64,000 bases of DNA, from NCBI GenBank assembly GCA_002943765.1, contig PQWQ01000019.1, positions 992,001 through 1,056,000 on the forward strand, in the 5' to 3' direction. Of the stretch, positions 21,325 to 33,436 are shown one piece after another. A program made the translations under genes and the position numbers. Source of the DNA: Psoroptes ovis. Taxonomy: Eukaryota > Arthropoda > Arachnida > Sarcoptiformes > Psoroptidae. Each line of letters begins with the position of its first letter. Within the stretch, counting starts at the first letter, position 1. The notes below the pieces were generated by a model. That model had not been told where the DNA came from. It ran no database searches and saw nothing but the letters and a program-made list of their open reading frames with translations.

Positions 21325-24300
21325 TCACCAATCATTAACATTTTTCCACTTTTCTTGATCATCTTTTCGTGCTTCCGGTGTTAATTGATTACGAAAACCG
21401 ACCAATACGCTTGATGTTGCTTGCGATAAATGTATAATAGGCCTAACGACTGTTGATGGAATTTGTCGAACAACTTCACCGATCACCGTCACAGTATCAT
21501 CAGCCACTAAATTGGTGTTTGTCATACCTCTGAATGTATCATGCAATCCTTCACGTATAACTGCATATGCCACAGTGAAACCTTCACGTAAATCTCTTGG
21601 CTGTGATTGTATCGGCATTAATTGTTGATTACGATTATATGGATGTGTTCCGAAACCACTGGAAATGCCACCAACACCGGCTGGGTTATTGCCCGGTGGT
21701 GTAACTACATTATGAGCAAATTGTGCGGTATTTTGTATGAGAACTACCAGCCGATTTGCCAATTCTAGGGTGGCCATCGCTGTAGAAACAGAAAATGCAT
21801 ACGCTCCTCGTTGTATGCCACGTACTAGTCGCTGATCTCGACGATATTGATCGATTGGTATCCAAAATAAATCACGTATTCCCTGAACTAAAATAATGGT
21901 AATTTTAGAAGCACTAAAACTACAAAATCAAAATTCGAAACTTACATAGTTGAATGAATGAATGCATGGGTCCCACACCACCCAGAATGGATGGCAATTG
22001 ATTACGTTTAATGTCTTTAGACCATTCATCAATAGCATATTGCAATACTTTGTCCAAGCCTAATAATCCATGTTTGTTTGATAATTTTTTCAAATATAAT
22101 TCACTTTGATTTAGCTGTGCCAAACCTAATGCTATACCAGGTAATGCGCCCTGAAAAATTAAAAAACGATTAAAATCAATTTAAATTCATAGTGAAAAAT
22201 CTGTATTTACCTGTTTAAGATCAATGTGTTTACCATGATAATCCAATCTAATCGGTACTTCAGGTAAAAATTGAAATGATTTAATAAATAATTGATTATT
22301 ATCATTAGCAGCAGTAGATTGATCATTAAAATATTGAAGTTTTGAATCATTTTTCAGCGTATTCAATGAATCTTCATCATTATCATTATGGCTATCATTA
22401 TCCGCGGACGTAAAATGGACATTTGTAGCCTTCGTATGGCTTACATCTTTACTTTTGACTTGATTGAAATCAGTGATATTTTCTTCATTAGTCGATGTTG
22501 ATGTTTGTTGATTGTTTTGTTGATCTTTAAACTTATCATTGATTAAGCAGTCATTGAATTTACTAAAGAAATTCATCAAAAATAACAGTGTATCTTGATC
22601 TAAATTAATACGTAATGGTTTCAACGATATGATCAAATCAATTTCATTGAAATTATCATCACAATTCTTTTTGCATAACATTCGAATGGAAAACATATTC
22701 GAATATTGTCTACGTGGCATTTGTTCCGAATAATATTCATACAGAATTTTATTTATTTTGGATATATTTACACGATCTAATATTTCAATTTCTTGAACCA
22801 TAAAACGTAGAATCCATCGTAATCCATCATTTAACTGAGCATCACTCATCATATCATCACATTGATCATTCACTTCGTTTGATGATTCAACAAAACGATC
22901 AAATAATATCCGGATACGTTTCAATACCAAAACAATGTATGTATCCATTTTACGTTTGTGGCCACCGATTGTTTTGAATGTAAAATGTTTTTCAATTGGA
23001 TTCATCATTGATGAATTAATTGTTCGATTGTTTGATGATTTCGAAGTGGTCGATATTAAATCAATATTTTCCCAAAGAATTGAATTTGAATCATTTTTGA
23101 ATCGGACACGATTTTTTGATTGATTTTCGGCGTTTTTCTTCACCGAATCTTTAATGTCTGTGTCTCGAGTTTTGGAACTATTTTCGCCACTATTTTCGCT
23201 CATCAATGTTTCATCTTCAAAATCTTTACCATCATACAAATACACATTCAATGACATACGATCAAGCAGATATCTTGCAATGGTCAATGGACTAATATCT
23301 GGTATGCCATTGAATTGAGTCAATGGGAAATGATTTTCAATAATTTTGATTGGTTCGTCTGTCAAACATCGAACACGTGGCTCTGAACCGATATTTATGC
23401 CAGAACCGAGGTCATTTTCGCCAAGAATCAAAAAATTTGATTCATCCATACGAGGATTACTGAGCAAAGGATCATTCGAACATCGACATTTTTCATTGCG
23501 TGTGTTCATGTTGGAAACTTCATCGTTTGCAGATTCATGACCAGCGGTCATTAAACATTCAGACAGTGCATCTGCTAATAATTCATTTGAATTCATTTCA
23601 CTTTTAACAGTTGGCTCTTTCGCTTCATCAACACAAGATTTTGATTGATTTGATGATCGAATTTCAGTATCGGAAGATGGATTTGGCTCCATATCACTTA
23701 AATCACAGGTTTTTTGGCCAATAGACCCAGCCGCATTGTCAACCATGAGTGAAATTCGTTGTAAAAAATTTAATAATTCACAAAATGAATCATAACATAA
23801 TTTCAAATTGATTTCATTATTCCAACATTTCAATTCAATTTGATTATTTTTACCAATTCGGATGACTAAATCAATAATATCCGTGTCAATAATCGGTACA
23901 AATTGCTTAATGGAAGTATTTCTTTCAGCTGAATCCGGATCATTATCATTTGATAGATTTCGTTTGAAACAAAATAAAAATTCTTCAATAAAAAATCTTA
24001 AAATTGTTTCATTGGTATTTTCAATGACCATCGATGTAAGATAAATATCTTCAAAGTGTATTAATGCTTGCCTTTGCGGTGATGGTTGGGTCAATTGTTG
24101 ACCATTCAAATCTTTGCAACCATCAAACAATATACCACATTTGGTTAGATCAACATGTAATTCGATTATAATGCGTGGACATACATAACCCAATATGGGA
24201 TCATCTTTAACGTTTAAAAATTGCCATAATTGTTCAAATGTAGCTAAATCAATACCAAGCAGTAAAGAATTTTTAAATTGTACAGTTAATTTGATTTTTT

Positions 24301-27300
24301 TCAAATTTTCCATTTCAAATCGTTGTATTTGCAGCGCTAAATTCAATTCTGACTTAGACGCTGGATTCATGTATGTATTATTGACCACAATCGATTGTTT
24401 TTCCGCAGATTTTAGTTGAAAATTTCGGCTACACAAACAAATACTTGTCTTTGATTGGTCAGCAACTAAACCGAATATGAAATTCTCAATAAAAAGTTGC
24501 ATCGAGCTTTTCGCTGATTCTGTATCGAATTCAATGTGAACGAAATCAATTTCAAATTCAATCTGGAAATCATTCATATTTATTTTGTTTGTTTTGCCGC
24601 AATGATTATTATCATTGATCATCGGTGCACCATCATCATCATCATCATTTTCCATGATTAATGAATGATATGATTGTTCATCACTATCGATTACTGATTC
24701 ATTTTCAACCATTAATTCATCATTTTGTTGTTGATTATTACAGCTGTAAAATGCACGATTTGCTTGATTCACAGTGAATGGCGAAGATTTATGCATGTTT
24801 TCTTCTTCTTCATCCAACTCTTTCAGATCATCTAACATGGGTAGCAATAATTTTGGTGGCATTTTTTGTTCTTTTTCATTTGAAATCTTAAAATTTAGGC
24901 CCTCATCATTGTCTGTTTGTGGTGGTGGTGGTATGAATGAACTCCATAAGACTAAATCATTAACAAAACGATTATAAATCAATTCGAATATTTGTTTGTT
25001 GTGTAAGTATATTTCACCGAATGTCAAATAAATGTAAGCGAAAAATTTGGTGCGACTACGATTTTTCGATAAAAAATGACGACAATAATCATAATCACCG
25101 GGTATTATGATGCGTTCATTACTATTATTGGTACCATCAAATAAATTTTGTTTATACATAAAGGGATCATCATATGAACCATCTTTATTATTGCTATTGT
25201 TTGTATTCATCGTATCAATATGAATGGTTGATTCACTCATTGAATTATTCATTAAATTTGTATCATTATTATTATCATCATCGATATCATTTGCTTTAAT
25301 GGAAGTTGAATAATAAAATTTAATATTTTTTTCATTTGATTTTGATTGAAATAATTTCAATGTTTCATCACTATGATTGTCCATCATCAGACATCTTAAA
25401 TCGATTAATAATTCTTTCATTAAAAATTCACCAAAATCATTTGATACGAGTGCAGATATGTCAATTAATTTGATTAATAAACTTTCATCATGTAAACTAG
25501 AATAGTTGGACCTTTCTGGTCTCAAATCTGGTACGGGAAAAAATAGTTCAATTAATAGTAGTTTACAATCAAAATTTATTTTCAATTCAGATGAATTTTT
25601 CACAGTCATAATATTTGAATAAGGGATAAGATCATTGTTGGTATCACTGAATAGTCCTATTAACCATTCAAACAATTTCCAATGGCGTTCGATGATCGTT
25701 GGATCTAATTTAATTGAAATAGGTGCCATTTGTACATGAATATTATTATTTTTGTTCACATTTAATCGTATCGATGGCTTAATCATTGAATTTGTTTGGC
25801 CTGAATTCGTTTGATCATTATTTGTGGTAGCTATCGAATCATCAATCATAGAAAGAACGCTGTCCAATATTTCATTATCATAATATTCATATAAATTAAT
25901 ATTCATACAATTAAATTCAATATCATCATTCATAATGTTGATGCATAGATTTGATGCTAAAAGACGAAGATGATTGAAATTTTGTAATAAATCATCTAAA
26001 AATGAATTAATACCAATCAAGTTATCTAGATTTGGTATTTCAATTTGTTGTTCATCACTATTTGGCAGACTTTGACCAGTCAATAAACAAAATACAATTC
26101 CAGGTATTTTTATATTACATTGAAGCGTCATTGAGCTTGTGTTTGAAGAATTTCCATTCGATTTTCCTTGATCATTTTCATGGAATGATTTGAATTCATC
26201 AATCGATTCTGTTAAATTATTTGATGTCCAAGAATTATGATCTTTGCCACCGTCAATTTGGTGACCTTTTGGTCGTTGTAAAAATTTTTCTCGATGTAAA
26301 AATTCTTTGATACATCTATAATCTTTTGCAGTCATTGGCCTTTCTTGCGGTTTTTGATTGGCTAATTTTTCATATGTTTGATTCGAATAAGATGATTGAT
26401 TCAGAATGGAATATAAATTTTGGAAAAATTTCAAATTATCTATTGATAACAATGCAAATATGTATGAACTAATATAGATGTTTAAATCAATCAATGATTT
26501 ATCATTCAATTGTAGTTTTATAAGATGTTTACCATATAATTTTGTTATTTTCTTTCGATTGATTGATATTTCAATATTTTCAATTTGTATTGATTTTTTA
26601 ATAATTTGTTCAGATAATATTTTACCATTGATTAATTTAGAATTATCACCATTATCATCATTGCTAGCATCATCTTTTGATTCTAATTCAATTTCTTCTT
26701 CTTCACATTTAATATAATCAATTTTCAATTCTAATTCATCATCATCACAGCTAAAATTATTCATGAAAGAGTTGCCCGACATCCGAAATTCATTTGAACT
26801 GTTTGATGGCAGCTTTAATTTAATGCGAACATCTTTGGCAATTAATTTAACTCGACGTATAATTGAATTGATTAGTTGAGCAAATTTTTCCAATCCTTCA
26901 TATTTTTCCGATTCTTGCTGCAAAATATCTTCAGCCATTTCCATTGATGATATCATCATTGATTTCGATAGAATCGATGTTTGATTTGCATTCTGATTTG
27001 AATTAGGATCATTTGTATTGTCTAAAATAAAATTCAAATCAATACTTGTCAATTCGATTGTACATGAATCTTGCCATAATGTACTCCATGGTATACTGAA
27101 TTCAATACGATCAATTGTACCTTTAGTCAATTTCAATTGTTTTAATGTTGTAGAATTGGATAGTAATGATAATAATTCATTATTTATTGTTTTTATATTC
27201 AATGCAATATCTTCAAGTGATGCAACACCATTGAATAGTTCAATATCTAATTGTTTCAGTTGCAATTCGTTTTCTAGAAATTGTCCCAAATACAATTCAA

Positions 27301-27364
27301 TCAAATATTTGATTGTACCTTTTTTAATTGATTCAGTTAACCAAGGTATGTTGAATAATGCCAT
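21325..27364 (-). CDS. ATG2: Autophagy-related protein 2 (lipid transfer protein)
   Basis: ATG2 bridges ER and the growing autophagosome and moves phospholipids along a hydrophobic groove. Three exons (22211-27364, 21946-22150, 21325-21887) give 1,973 residues, against about 1,940 in human ATG2A. The N-terminal chorein-type helix (PWLTESIKKG, KYLIELYLGQFLENEL, then ASLEDIAL) aligns with PWSNCVKERVCRYLLHHYLG. The C-terminal ATG2 domain is clear: ALPGIALGLAQ, LGGVGPMHSFIQL, then QGIRDLFWIPIDQYRRD and VRGIQRGAYAFSVSTAMA, plus an amphipathic stretch to the end. The central region has several acidic and Asn-rich insertions (for instance DDDDDGAPM), where other species have loops. The first exon is a single 5.15-kb block, while the conserved C-terminus is spread over three exons. 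Identification is firm. Confidence 0.95.
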
Positions 27365-29679
27365 ATTTTTATGATTATTAATTGTTTTCGATTATTCGCA
27401 CATTCAATTATCATCAGAGATGTTCTCTTGAAATCATTTTGTTTGACTCATATTAAACAGTATCTGTCTATAGGGTAGAAATGACTGATTAGTTTGATTT
27501 GAATAATTTGACCTTTGAAATTTTACCTAATCATTAAAATTTCGAATCGATTCAATGATTGATTTGAAGTATTTTAATTGATTTCTTTTGTTTTAAGGCG
27601 CAGTTTAATAATCAAAAAAATTATGTTTTTGTTTGAAAGTGTTTTGAATTTGACGATCCAATATATTGTGTTATAACACATATGCATATGTTTTTGTGCG
27701 TATTTGCTTTTTGTATTTGTTTACGAATTCAATCAAGCCTAATTCATTTTCCGCTACCTTTTTATCGGTTTGTTATGATCATATGATCGTCTGTGGTGGT
27801 TGTAGTGGTATTGGTTTCTAGTGTGAGAAGATTGCACACACATACACACACTTTAAATGTATCTATTTTCCATTTAATTTTTAAAAGGCAAGTTTAAATG
27901 TTTTGAATTTAAATGTCTGTTCAATTTCGGCGGTAAAATTTTAAAGGGACCAAGATGTCCAATGTGTGAACTAAAATAATCTGAGACCATTAAGGTATTA
28001 ATTGAAAGTTTTGATGTATAAATAATGTGCCCATTCTAAGCTCCTAAACAGGGAAATGATAAAATCCATTTAAAATATTTTCTTTTTGGTCCCAATTCCC
28101 ACAATTCATTTGGGAATTTTTCCACTAAATTTTGAATGAATTTTATGTGTACCTGAACAATATTCGCACTTGGCCCTAAGTGAAAATAAATTTCACAAAC
28201 AAAAAATCATTCGGCTGTTCATTTTTATTTTTGGAAAAATGTTAACCGAGAAAATTGGGCCGAACAGAAGCAATTTCCCAGCCAGGACATGCGCTCGAGT
28301 CGCGAGGCCTAGTGTCAGATCAAAAGTTTCTTTCAAGTCGTTTTTGATTATTTATTTGTCAGCTTTCGAACAATATCGTCGGCTGTTTGAAAGCCAAGAA
28401 AAAATTATTTCACAGTTAAATTTTCACTACTTTTCAATCAACTAATTGACTGGAATAGCATTGAATATCATCATAATCATCAATCAGCAGCAGCCATTCA
28501 TAAGTTCTCATTGATAAATCCGATTATTAAATTTTGTTGAATATCTCTTTTGAAAGATTACAATCAATCAATTCGTTACTTTTTCCATAGTGAAATAGTG
28601 TGAATTCTTCTCTATTTTGATCTTTCACATGATTAATCAATTTTGTTCAGTTCGGGACCCGAAACAGAAAATAATTTTTGATGTGAAATTCTGAATTCCA
28701 TTCAAAAAACATTCCAAGAATTTCATTCCAACTCGATTATTCGCCTAAAAATAAAGCTAAAACTTTGTTCGATGCACTAGATATAGTTGAAACATTAATT
28801 AAAAAGTGTCATAATTAACTAATCAAGCCATATTCCGGTAAGTTTAATTCCAATATGAACAATTTTGAATTTTTTTGGAAAATTTTTTGGAAATTTTCAC
28901 AATTTCCGATAATTCCAATGTGTGATGGATCCATCACAATGCATTTGCAAAATTCTCGATGATGAATCTTCAATGATGAATTATTGAATTGTTGAAATAT
29001 GCACATTTTATGAATTGATTCATTCATTCATTTATTCCAATTGCATTAATGTCAATATGGCCAATAATTGAATTTGATAGAATTATGGAAGATAATAATA
29101 GGAAATTATTGTTATGACAAGTTGGAAATGCATTAAACTAAAATAAAATATTTGTCAAACACTGACAAAATTGTTTCACATTTAATGCAAACACAAATAT
29201 TTCGATTGTCCGAAAAGTTCTTGCCGATTTTTCAATGATTTTCTACGATATAATCGGCAAAAACTTTCCGAACAACATAATATTTCGATTGAATTTATTC
29301 ATTCATTTTTTATTTTTTTGATAATAAAAAATAAATTATCATTTGATTCGTTTCATTTGTTTGTATAAGAAATGAATATGAATAATATATGAATGAACAC
29401 ATATTTTTTATTGTTTGATCATATTTGATTATTCCATTTTCATGTTTATTTGTTTTTTGAATTTGAATTGAATTGAAATTTGCCAAATTTCGAGCAAACT
29501 CAAATGAAAACTCAACATACCAAATGATATTTGAAACATTTTGGCCAAATTAAATTTTTGTTCATTTGTTTTTTTTAATTAGTAAAAGTGTTTTACCTGG
29601 GTGGTGGTCGTTGGAGAGTTTGGACAAAAGTGCTGCAAGACGATTCTGCAAGGGTTGAAGATTTCATTTCACCAGGAGA
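27365..29679. other. Intergenic region between divergent ATG2 and UNC-93-like genes
   Basis: 2.3 kb. Mostly AT-rich, with one short mariner-like palindrome (29203-29280) and a small patch near 28248-28340 that is clearly richer in G and C. The open frames at 28170-28445 and 28815-29027 have no support. The stretch at 29593-29679 leading to the next ATG is also less AT-rich and probably is 5' UTR. Confidence 0.6.
29203..29280. repeat. Short mariner-like palindromic MITE, copy 4
   Basis: Left arm CGATTGTCCGAAAAGTTCTT, right arm AAAACTTTCCGAACAACATA. The arms pair over about 25 bp. Confidence 0.78.
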
Positions 29680-32106
29680 ATGGATTCGATACAGCCTCAG
29701 TACTCTTCTCATGAAGCGGATAATGAATCCAGCAGCAGCATCAGTAATCGGCCATTAATTTGTCCAATGAATGATGATCGTCGAATATCGCACATATTTT
29801 CCGCTATCGATGATCAGCAAATGTTGTCCACGAAATCTTTGCAAAATAATCATTTGAATCGAATCAATTTCTATCGATTCAAAAGAATTTTAGTGATATT
29901 CACATTAAGTCAAAGTTTATTGATTGGAATCATTCAAAATTTGATGACAATCGATCGATATATGTATGGACAATGGACATTTATATTTTATTCAATTGGT
30001 TACATGTCGAATTCATTGATTAATATTTTCTATTTGCAAAATTTTTTGAAAAAATTTGGCCTCAAACATTCAGTGCTGATTGCCATATTCGCCATAATAA
30101 TATTTATAGCCATACATCTAATCGAAAATATGATCTTATTTGAAATATTCGCACTAATTATTCCCATATTCATTGCTATCGTGTACAATGTTCAATTAGA
30201 AATGATTGAAATATTGAATGGTACCAATAATATGTCATTGATTGCTGGACAGAATCGCTGTTACAAAAATCAACAATTATTTCAGCAATTATTATTCGAA
30301 TGCCCTTCATATTTGTTTGGCCATTTATTTTATTTATTTATGTTCACAGCGTTTGAATCGCAATCATTTAATTTGAATCATTTGAATGGCACTGCTTCTG
30401 ATTTGAATAATGGTAAATTTTTGAAATTTAAATTTAAAAATTTATTCATAGGGTTAATGAGACATTTTGTATGGCTCCTCTCCGAAACAGATCAAACATC
30501 AATTTGGGAGCCAAAGAAAAGATCAATTTGTCTCAATTTATATTCCAAAGAATATTGTGATAAAAGTTTTTATTATTTATTCATTAATTTCAATGAAATA
30601 CGATCGATTGGAAATCAAAATGGAACCAAATTCGCTACAAATTTTCGCAATTCTTTGATTACAGCAATGATTTTGGTCTCTGTTCTTGTATTTTTAACGG
30701 TTTTCTGGCAATCAAAACGCATCAATCAATTTCAAATGAATCGAAACAATTCAAATGATGCTATGAAAAATGAAATCAAAATAAATCAAAATCGACAAAT
30801 TCGTTTATTATTGCCATTAGCATTTTACTTAGGTTTCAATTTTGGTTTTTTCTTGGCTGATTATAACAAGGTGAGTGTTGTTTCAATTATCAAAATAGTT
30901 TAATGCCTGCCTTTCCAATTGTCGTTGCCGTTTTGAATCCATTTTTTGATTAATTTTCAAAATTAGATTTACATAAGCTGCACCTTAGGCCTCAAAGCAA
31001 TCGGATCAATTATGGTGACTTGTGGCGCTGTTCATTTACTTACCATTTTATTAATCAATGAATTATTCGTTCATCACATTCAGCGGCCATTGATTGTACT
31101 GGCCGGGGCCATTTGTCAATTATCAGTGCTTGCAATCTTGTATTTATGGCATCCAAATAATGATATTCCTATTTATTATGTCATCATTATTATTTATTCA
31201 CTATCAAATGCAATCATGGAAACTATTTTGTTCAGTAAGTAGTTTTTTTTGCAGAATTTTATACAACAATTGACCCTTACAACCCTTTCTGATCCCATTA
31301 TTTTTTGAAAGTGTTTAATCTAGGGCCTTATTTTAAAAGTTAAAAGCCATCATTTTCTTAAGGTTTAGTTTTGATTATTTTGAGGGTTTAGGGTTTATAG
31401 TGAGGTTTACTCTTGTCGTTCGAATGGATTATTATGTGAGAGAAGAAAATTGAATTGATTCGACAGAATTTCGTTGTGTTTGTTTGCTAAAATCAATGAT
31501 TAGATTGAGCTTAGATGAATTAATTTTTTTGTTGATGCTTCAAGAACATTCATCTGGGCCATGTTTTTTTTATGTAAGAAGGCTTTTAAGACAAACAAAA
31601 GCAAATTCATTGAAATTATTTTCGTTAAAGCAAATAATAAATGTTTTTTTGATTGAAATGAAAAAATATAACATTTCCAATATGAAAGCCTTAAGGGCCT
31701 ATATCCAAAAATCATACCAAGAATCGATTCTAGAAATATTTGAAGAAGAAAGTTATCTTAATAATTGATTTTTCCCTATTTTAAATAATCGAAAAAAATT
31801 AATCATTTGAATTGTATCTTTTTTCTATGGACCCATATTGCATTTGAACCAAAACGAATGGCAGCAAATGTATTGCAAACATTTACAATCGATGAATGGA
31901 AATATGCATTTTTAACATTAAATTCAATGAAAAATTTAGGCTTAGCAATCATATTTGCTATGAATGAATTAATTTGTCTGTATATCAAATTAATTATTAT
32001 GTTTATCGTGTCAATTATTGCAATCACATGTATTTATCTTTGTGAATTACGTTTGAAAAAATTTCAAAAAATTTTTGGCCATTATCCATCTTCCATACAA
32101 CTATGA
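29680..32106 (+). CDS. UNC-93-like multi-pass membrane protein with a possible readthrough stop
   Basis: UNC-93 family proteins are major-facilitator-like membrane proteins that regulate channels or receptor traffic. Exons 29680-30870, 30967-31234 and 31865-32106 give 566 residues. The first junction uses AAG/GTGAGT and the second GTAAGT. The third exon start (GGCAG) was chosen by frame; it lacks a strong pyrimidine tract and is the weakest call. Hydrophobic segments begin near residue 67 (FKRILVIFTLSQSLLIGII), followed by YGQWTFIFYSIGYMSNSLIN, a large extracellular loop with NGT sites and paired cysteines, a Lys/Asn-rich cytoplasmic loop, and five or six further helices. IYSLSNAIMET and the later FLTLNSMKNLGLAI correspond in place to UNC-93 blocks around the penultimate helices. 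The stop is TGA followed by CTA; the frame then stays open for 52 codons (see next feature). Confidence 0.8.
31235..31864 (+). other. Long intron of the UNC-93-like gene
   Basis: A 630-nt intron inferred between exons 2 and 3. It contains a 94-codon open frame (31484-31768) that opens with TTG. I see no family similarity in that frame. Confidence 0.45.
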
Positions 32107-32265
32107 CTATTCTTGGATAATAATAATGTCAACCACCATGAATTCGATGCAATCAACACTGGTTGTACCAATGATGATGATGATGATGACCAGAATAGTG
32201 AAACCGTTAATGATGTGGATGGTGATGATATTGAAATGATTCCAATGATTAAACTACGCTATTGA
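32107..32265 (+). other. In-frame C-terminal extension after TGA-CTA
   Basis: Directly after the TGA at 32104-32106 the same frame continues for 52 sense codons and ends at TGA 32263-32265. The predicted extension is hydrophilic and acidic: LFLDNNNVNHHEFDA, then Asp runs, and a basic end (MIKLRY). Its GAT-rich makeup looks like other coding parts of this window. UGA followed by CUA is the best-characterised readthrough context in animals. Translational readthrough is inferred, not shown; a sequencing error or a recent nonsense mutation would look the same. Confidence 0.45.
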
Positions 32266-32490
32266 TCCATATTAAAAATAAAAGGTATTCAAATGGGGCC
32301 AAATTAATGTAAACAATTTAATGGATATTATTTAATGTAAGCAAAATAAATAAATGTAAACATAAATTGACTAAATAATTTTCCAATTTCGTATCTCAAT
32401 TTTCTTCTTGAAGATAATTCAATTTCATCTTATAGCTTGAATTGCAATTTCTTGTTATGATTCTCTTATGAATTCTTAAGAATCGATTGA

Positions 32491-32572
32491 TTAGGGTTGT
32501 CTGAAAAGTTTTAGGTCGGTTATATCGTAGAAAATCCTTGGAAAACCGGCAAAAACTTTCCGGGCAGCCTAA
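32491..32572. repeat. Short mariner-like palindromic MITE, copy 5
   Basis: Starts TTAGGGTTGTCTGAAAAGTT and ends CTTTCCGGGCAGCCTAA, followed by TATA. Both termini show the TTAGG/CCTAA end expected for the family. Confidence 0.8.
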
Positions 32573-33049
32573 TATATTCACAATTTATGCTTTTTTTTCT
32601 GAGCATTTACCTAATGGCATTCATCTGTACCAGCTTTCAATGTTTGTGATGTAATGTTTGTTTATTTGCTTAAAGAAACAATTTCAAAATGTTTTTATTG
32701 ACTGATTGGCCCGAAATGAATTGCAAATGGCGCCCGTATTTGTCTAAGCATCATGGTGTAATAACTATTTTCAACCTTCTGAGGCAGCCATTAGATATTG
32801 ATCGATTGATTAATTAATTTTTGTAGAAATGGAAATAAATTGTTCATTTCATATACAAGTCATGTATGCTATATCACAAAACCTGCTACAAGATTGATTG
32901 TCGATCGTGTTTTAGCAGAATTTCTAGGCTAATTTAACCGAGTGACTGTTTATCAGGATGACTAATTACCCTTTCAATATCGAGTTAAAACATTGACTCA
33001 AGTCTAAGTCATTAATGTCTAATTAATACATTTGTTTTCATTAAATCGG

Positions 33050-33203
33050 CTATATAAGCAACACAAGGACTATTATTGTCAAGTCATCATCGTCATTCAT
33101 TTTCATATTTATAATTATGTTAAATTTGTAATTAATCCAACGTGTTTATCATTATATTGAATATATGTTCAACAATAATTCGCCGCAATCGTCATATTAT
33201 CAG
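33050..33203 (+). promoter_or_regulatory. TATA box with orphan first-exon candidate
   Basis: CTATATAAGC at 33050-33059 is followed, after a 4-codon upstream frame (33117-33131), by ATG at 33165 and 13 codons (MFNNNSPQSSYYQ) that end at CAG/GTATTT. No downstream + strand exon was identified. It may be a promoter of an unannotated transcript or chance. Confidence 0.25.
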
Positions 33204-33436
33204 GTATTTAATTAAAATGATTAATTCAAATTAACTCTTTGAATACAAAAAGTATGAAAAATCTTTTATTTATAAAATGACAAAACAATTAACAAATAAT
33301 AATAATTTGATGATTATGATCACAGATATATTAGTTATGTCAGGTAATTTAATTCCCATAAAACTAGAGAAAATTTTCCGACTAGAATTGTGAGTAGATG
33401 GACATTAGATCTGTACACATTCACGTGTGAATTACT

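Larger units (their letters stand above)
32266..33436. other. Intergenic region with one MITE and a TATA-like element
   Basis: Between the UNC-93-like gene (+) and the 3' end of the CtBP-motif gene (-). It contains the short palindrome at 32491-32572 and the TATA candidate at 33050. Otherwise AT-rich, with no gene that I can support. Confidence 0.55.

Noticed and set aside
28255..28330. Possible tRNA gene in the GC-rich patch
   Set aside because: No B-box (GGTTCGANNCC) and no cloverleaf pairing could be made by eye.
28170..28445. 91-codon frame spanning the GC-rich patch
   Set aside because: No conserved motif and no neighbouring splice or promoter context; the patch itself is reported as a finding.
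31484..31768. 94-codon open frame in the UNC-93-like intron
   Set aside because: Begins at TTG, has no recognised similarity, and joining it to the flanking exons breaks the frame; treated as intronic.
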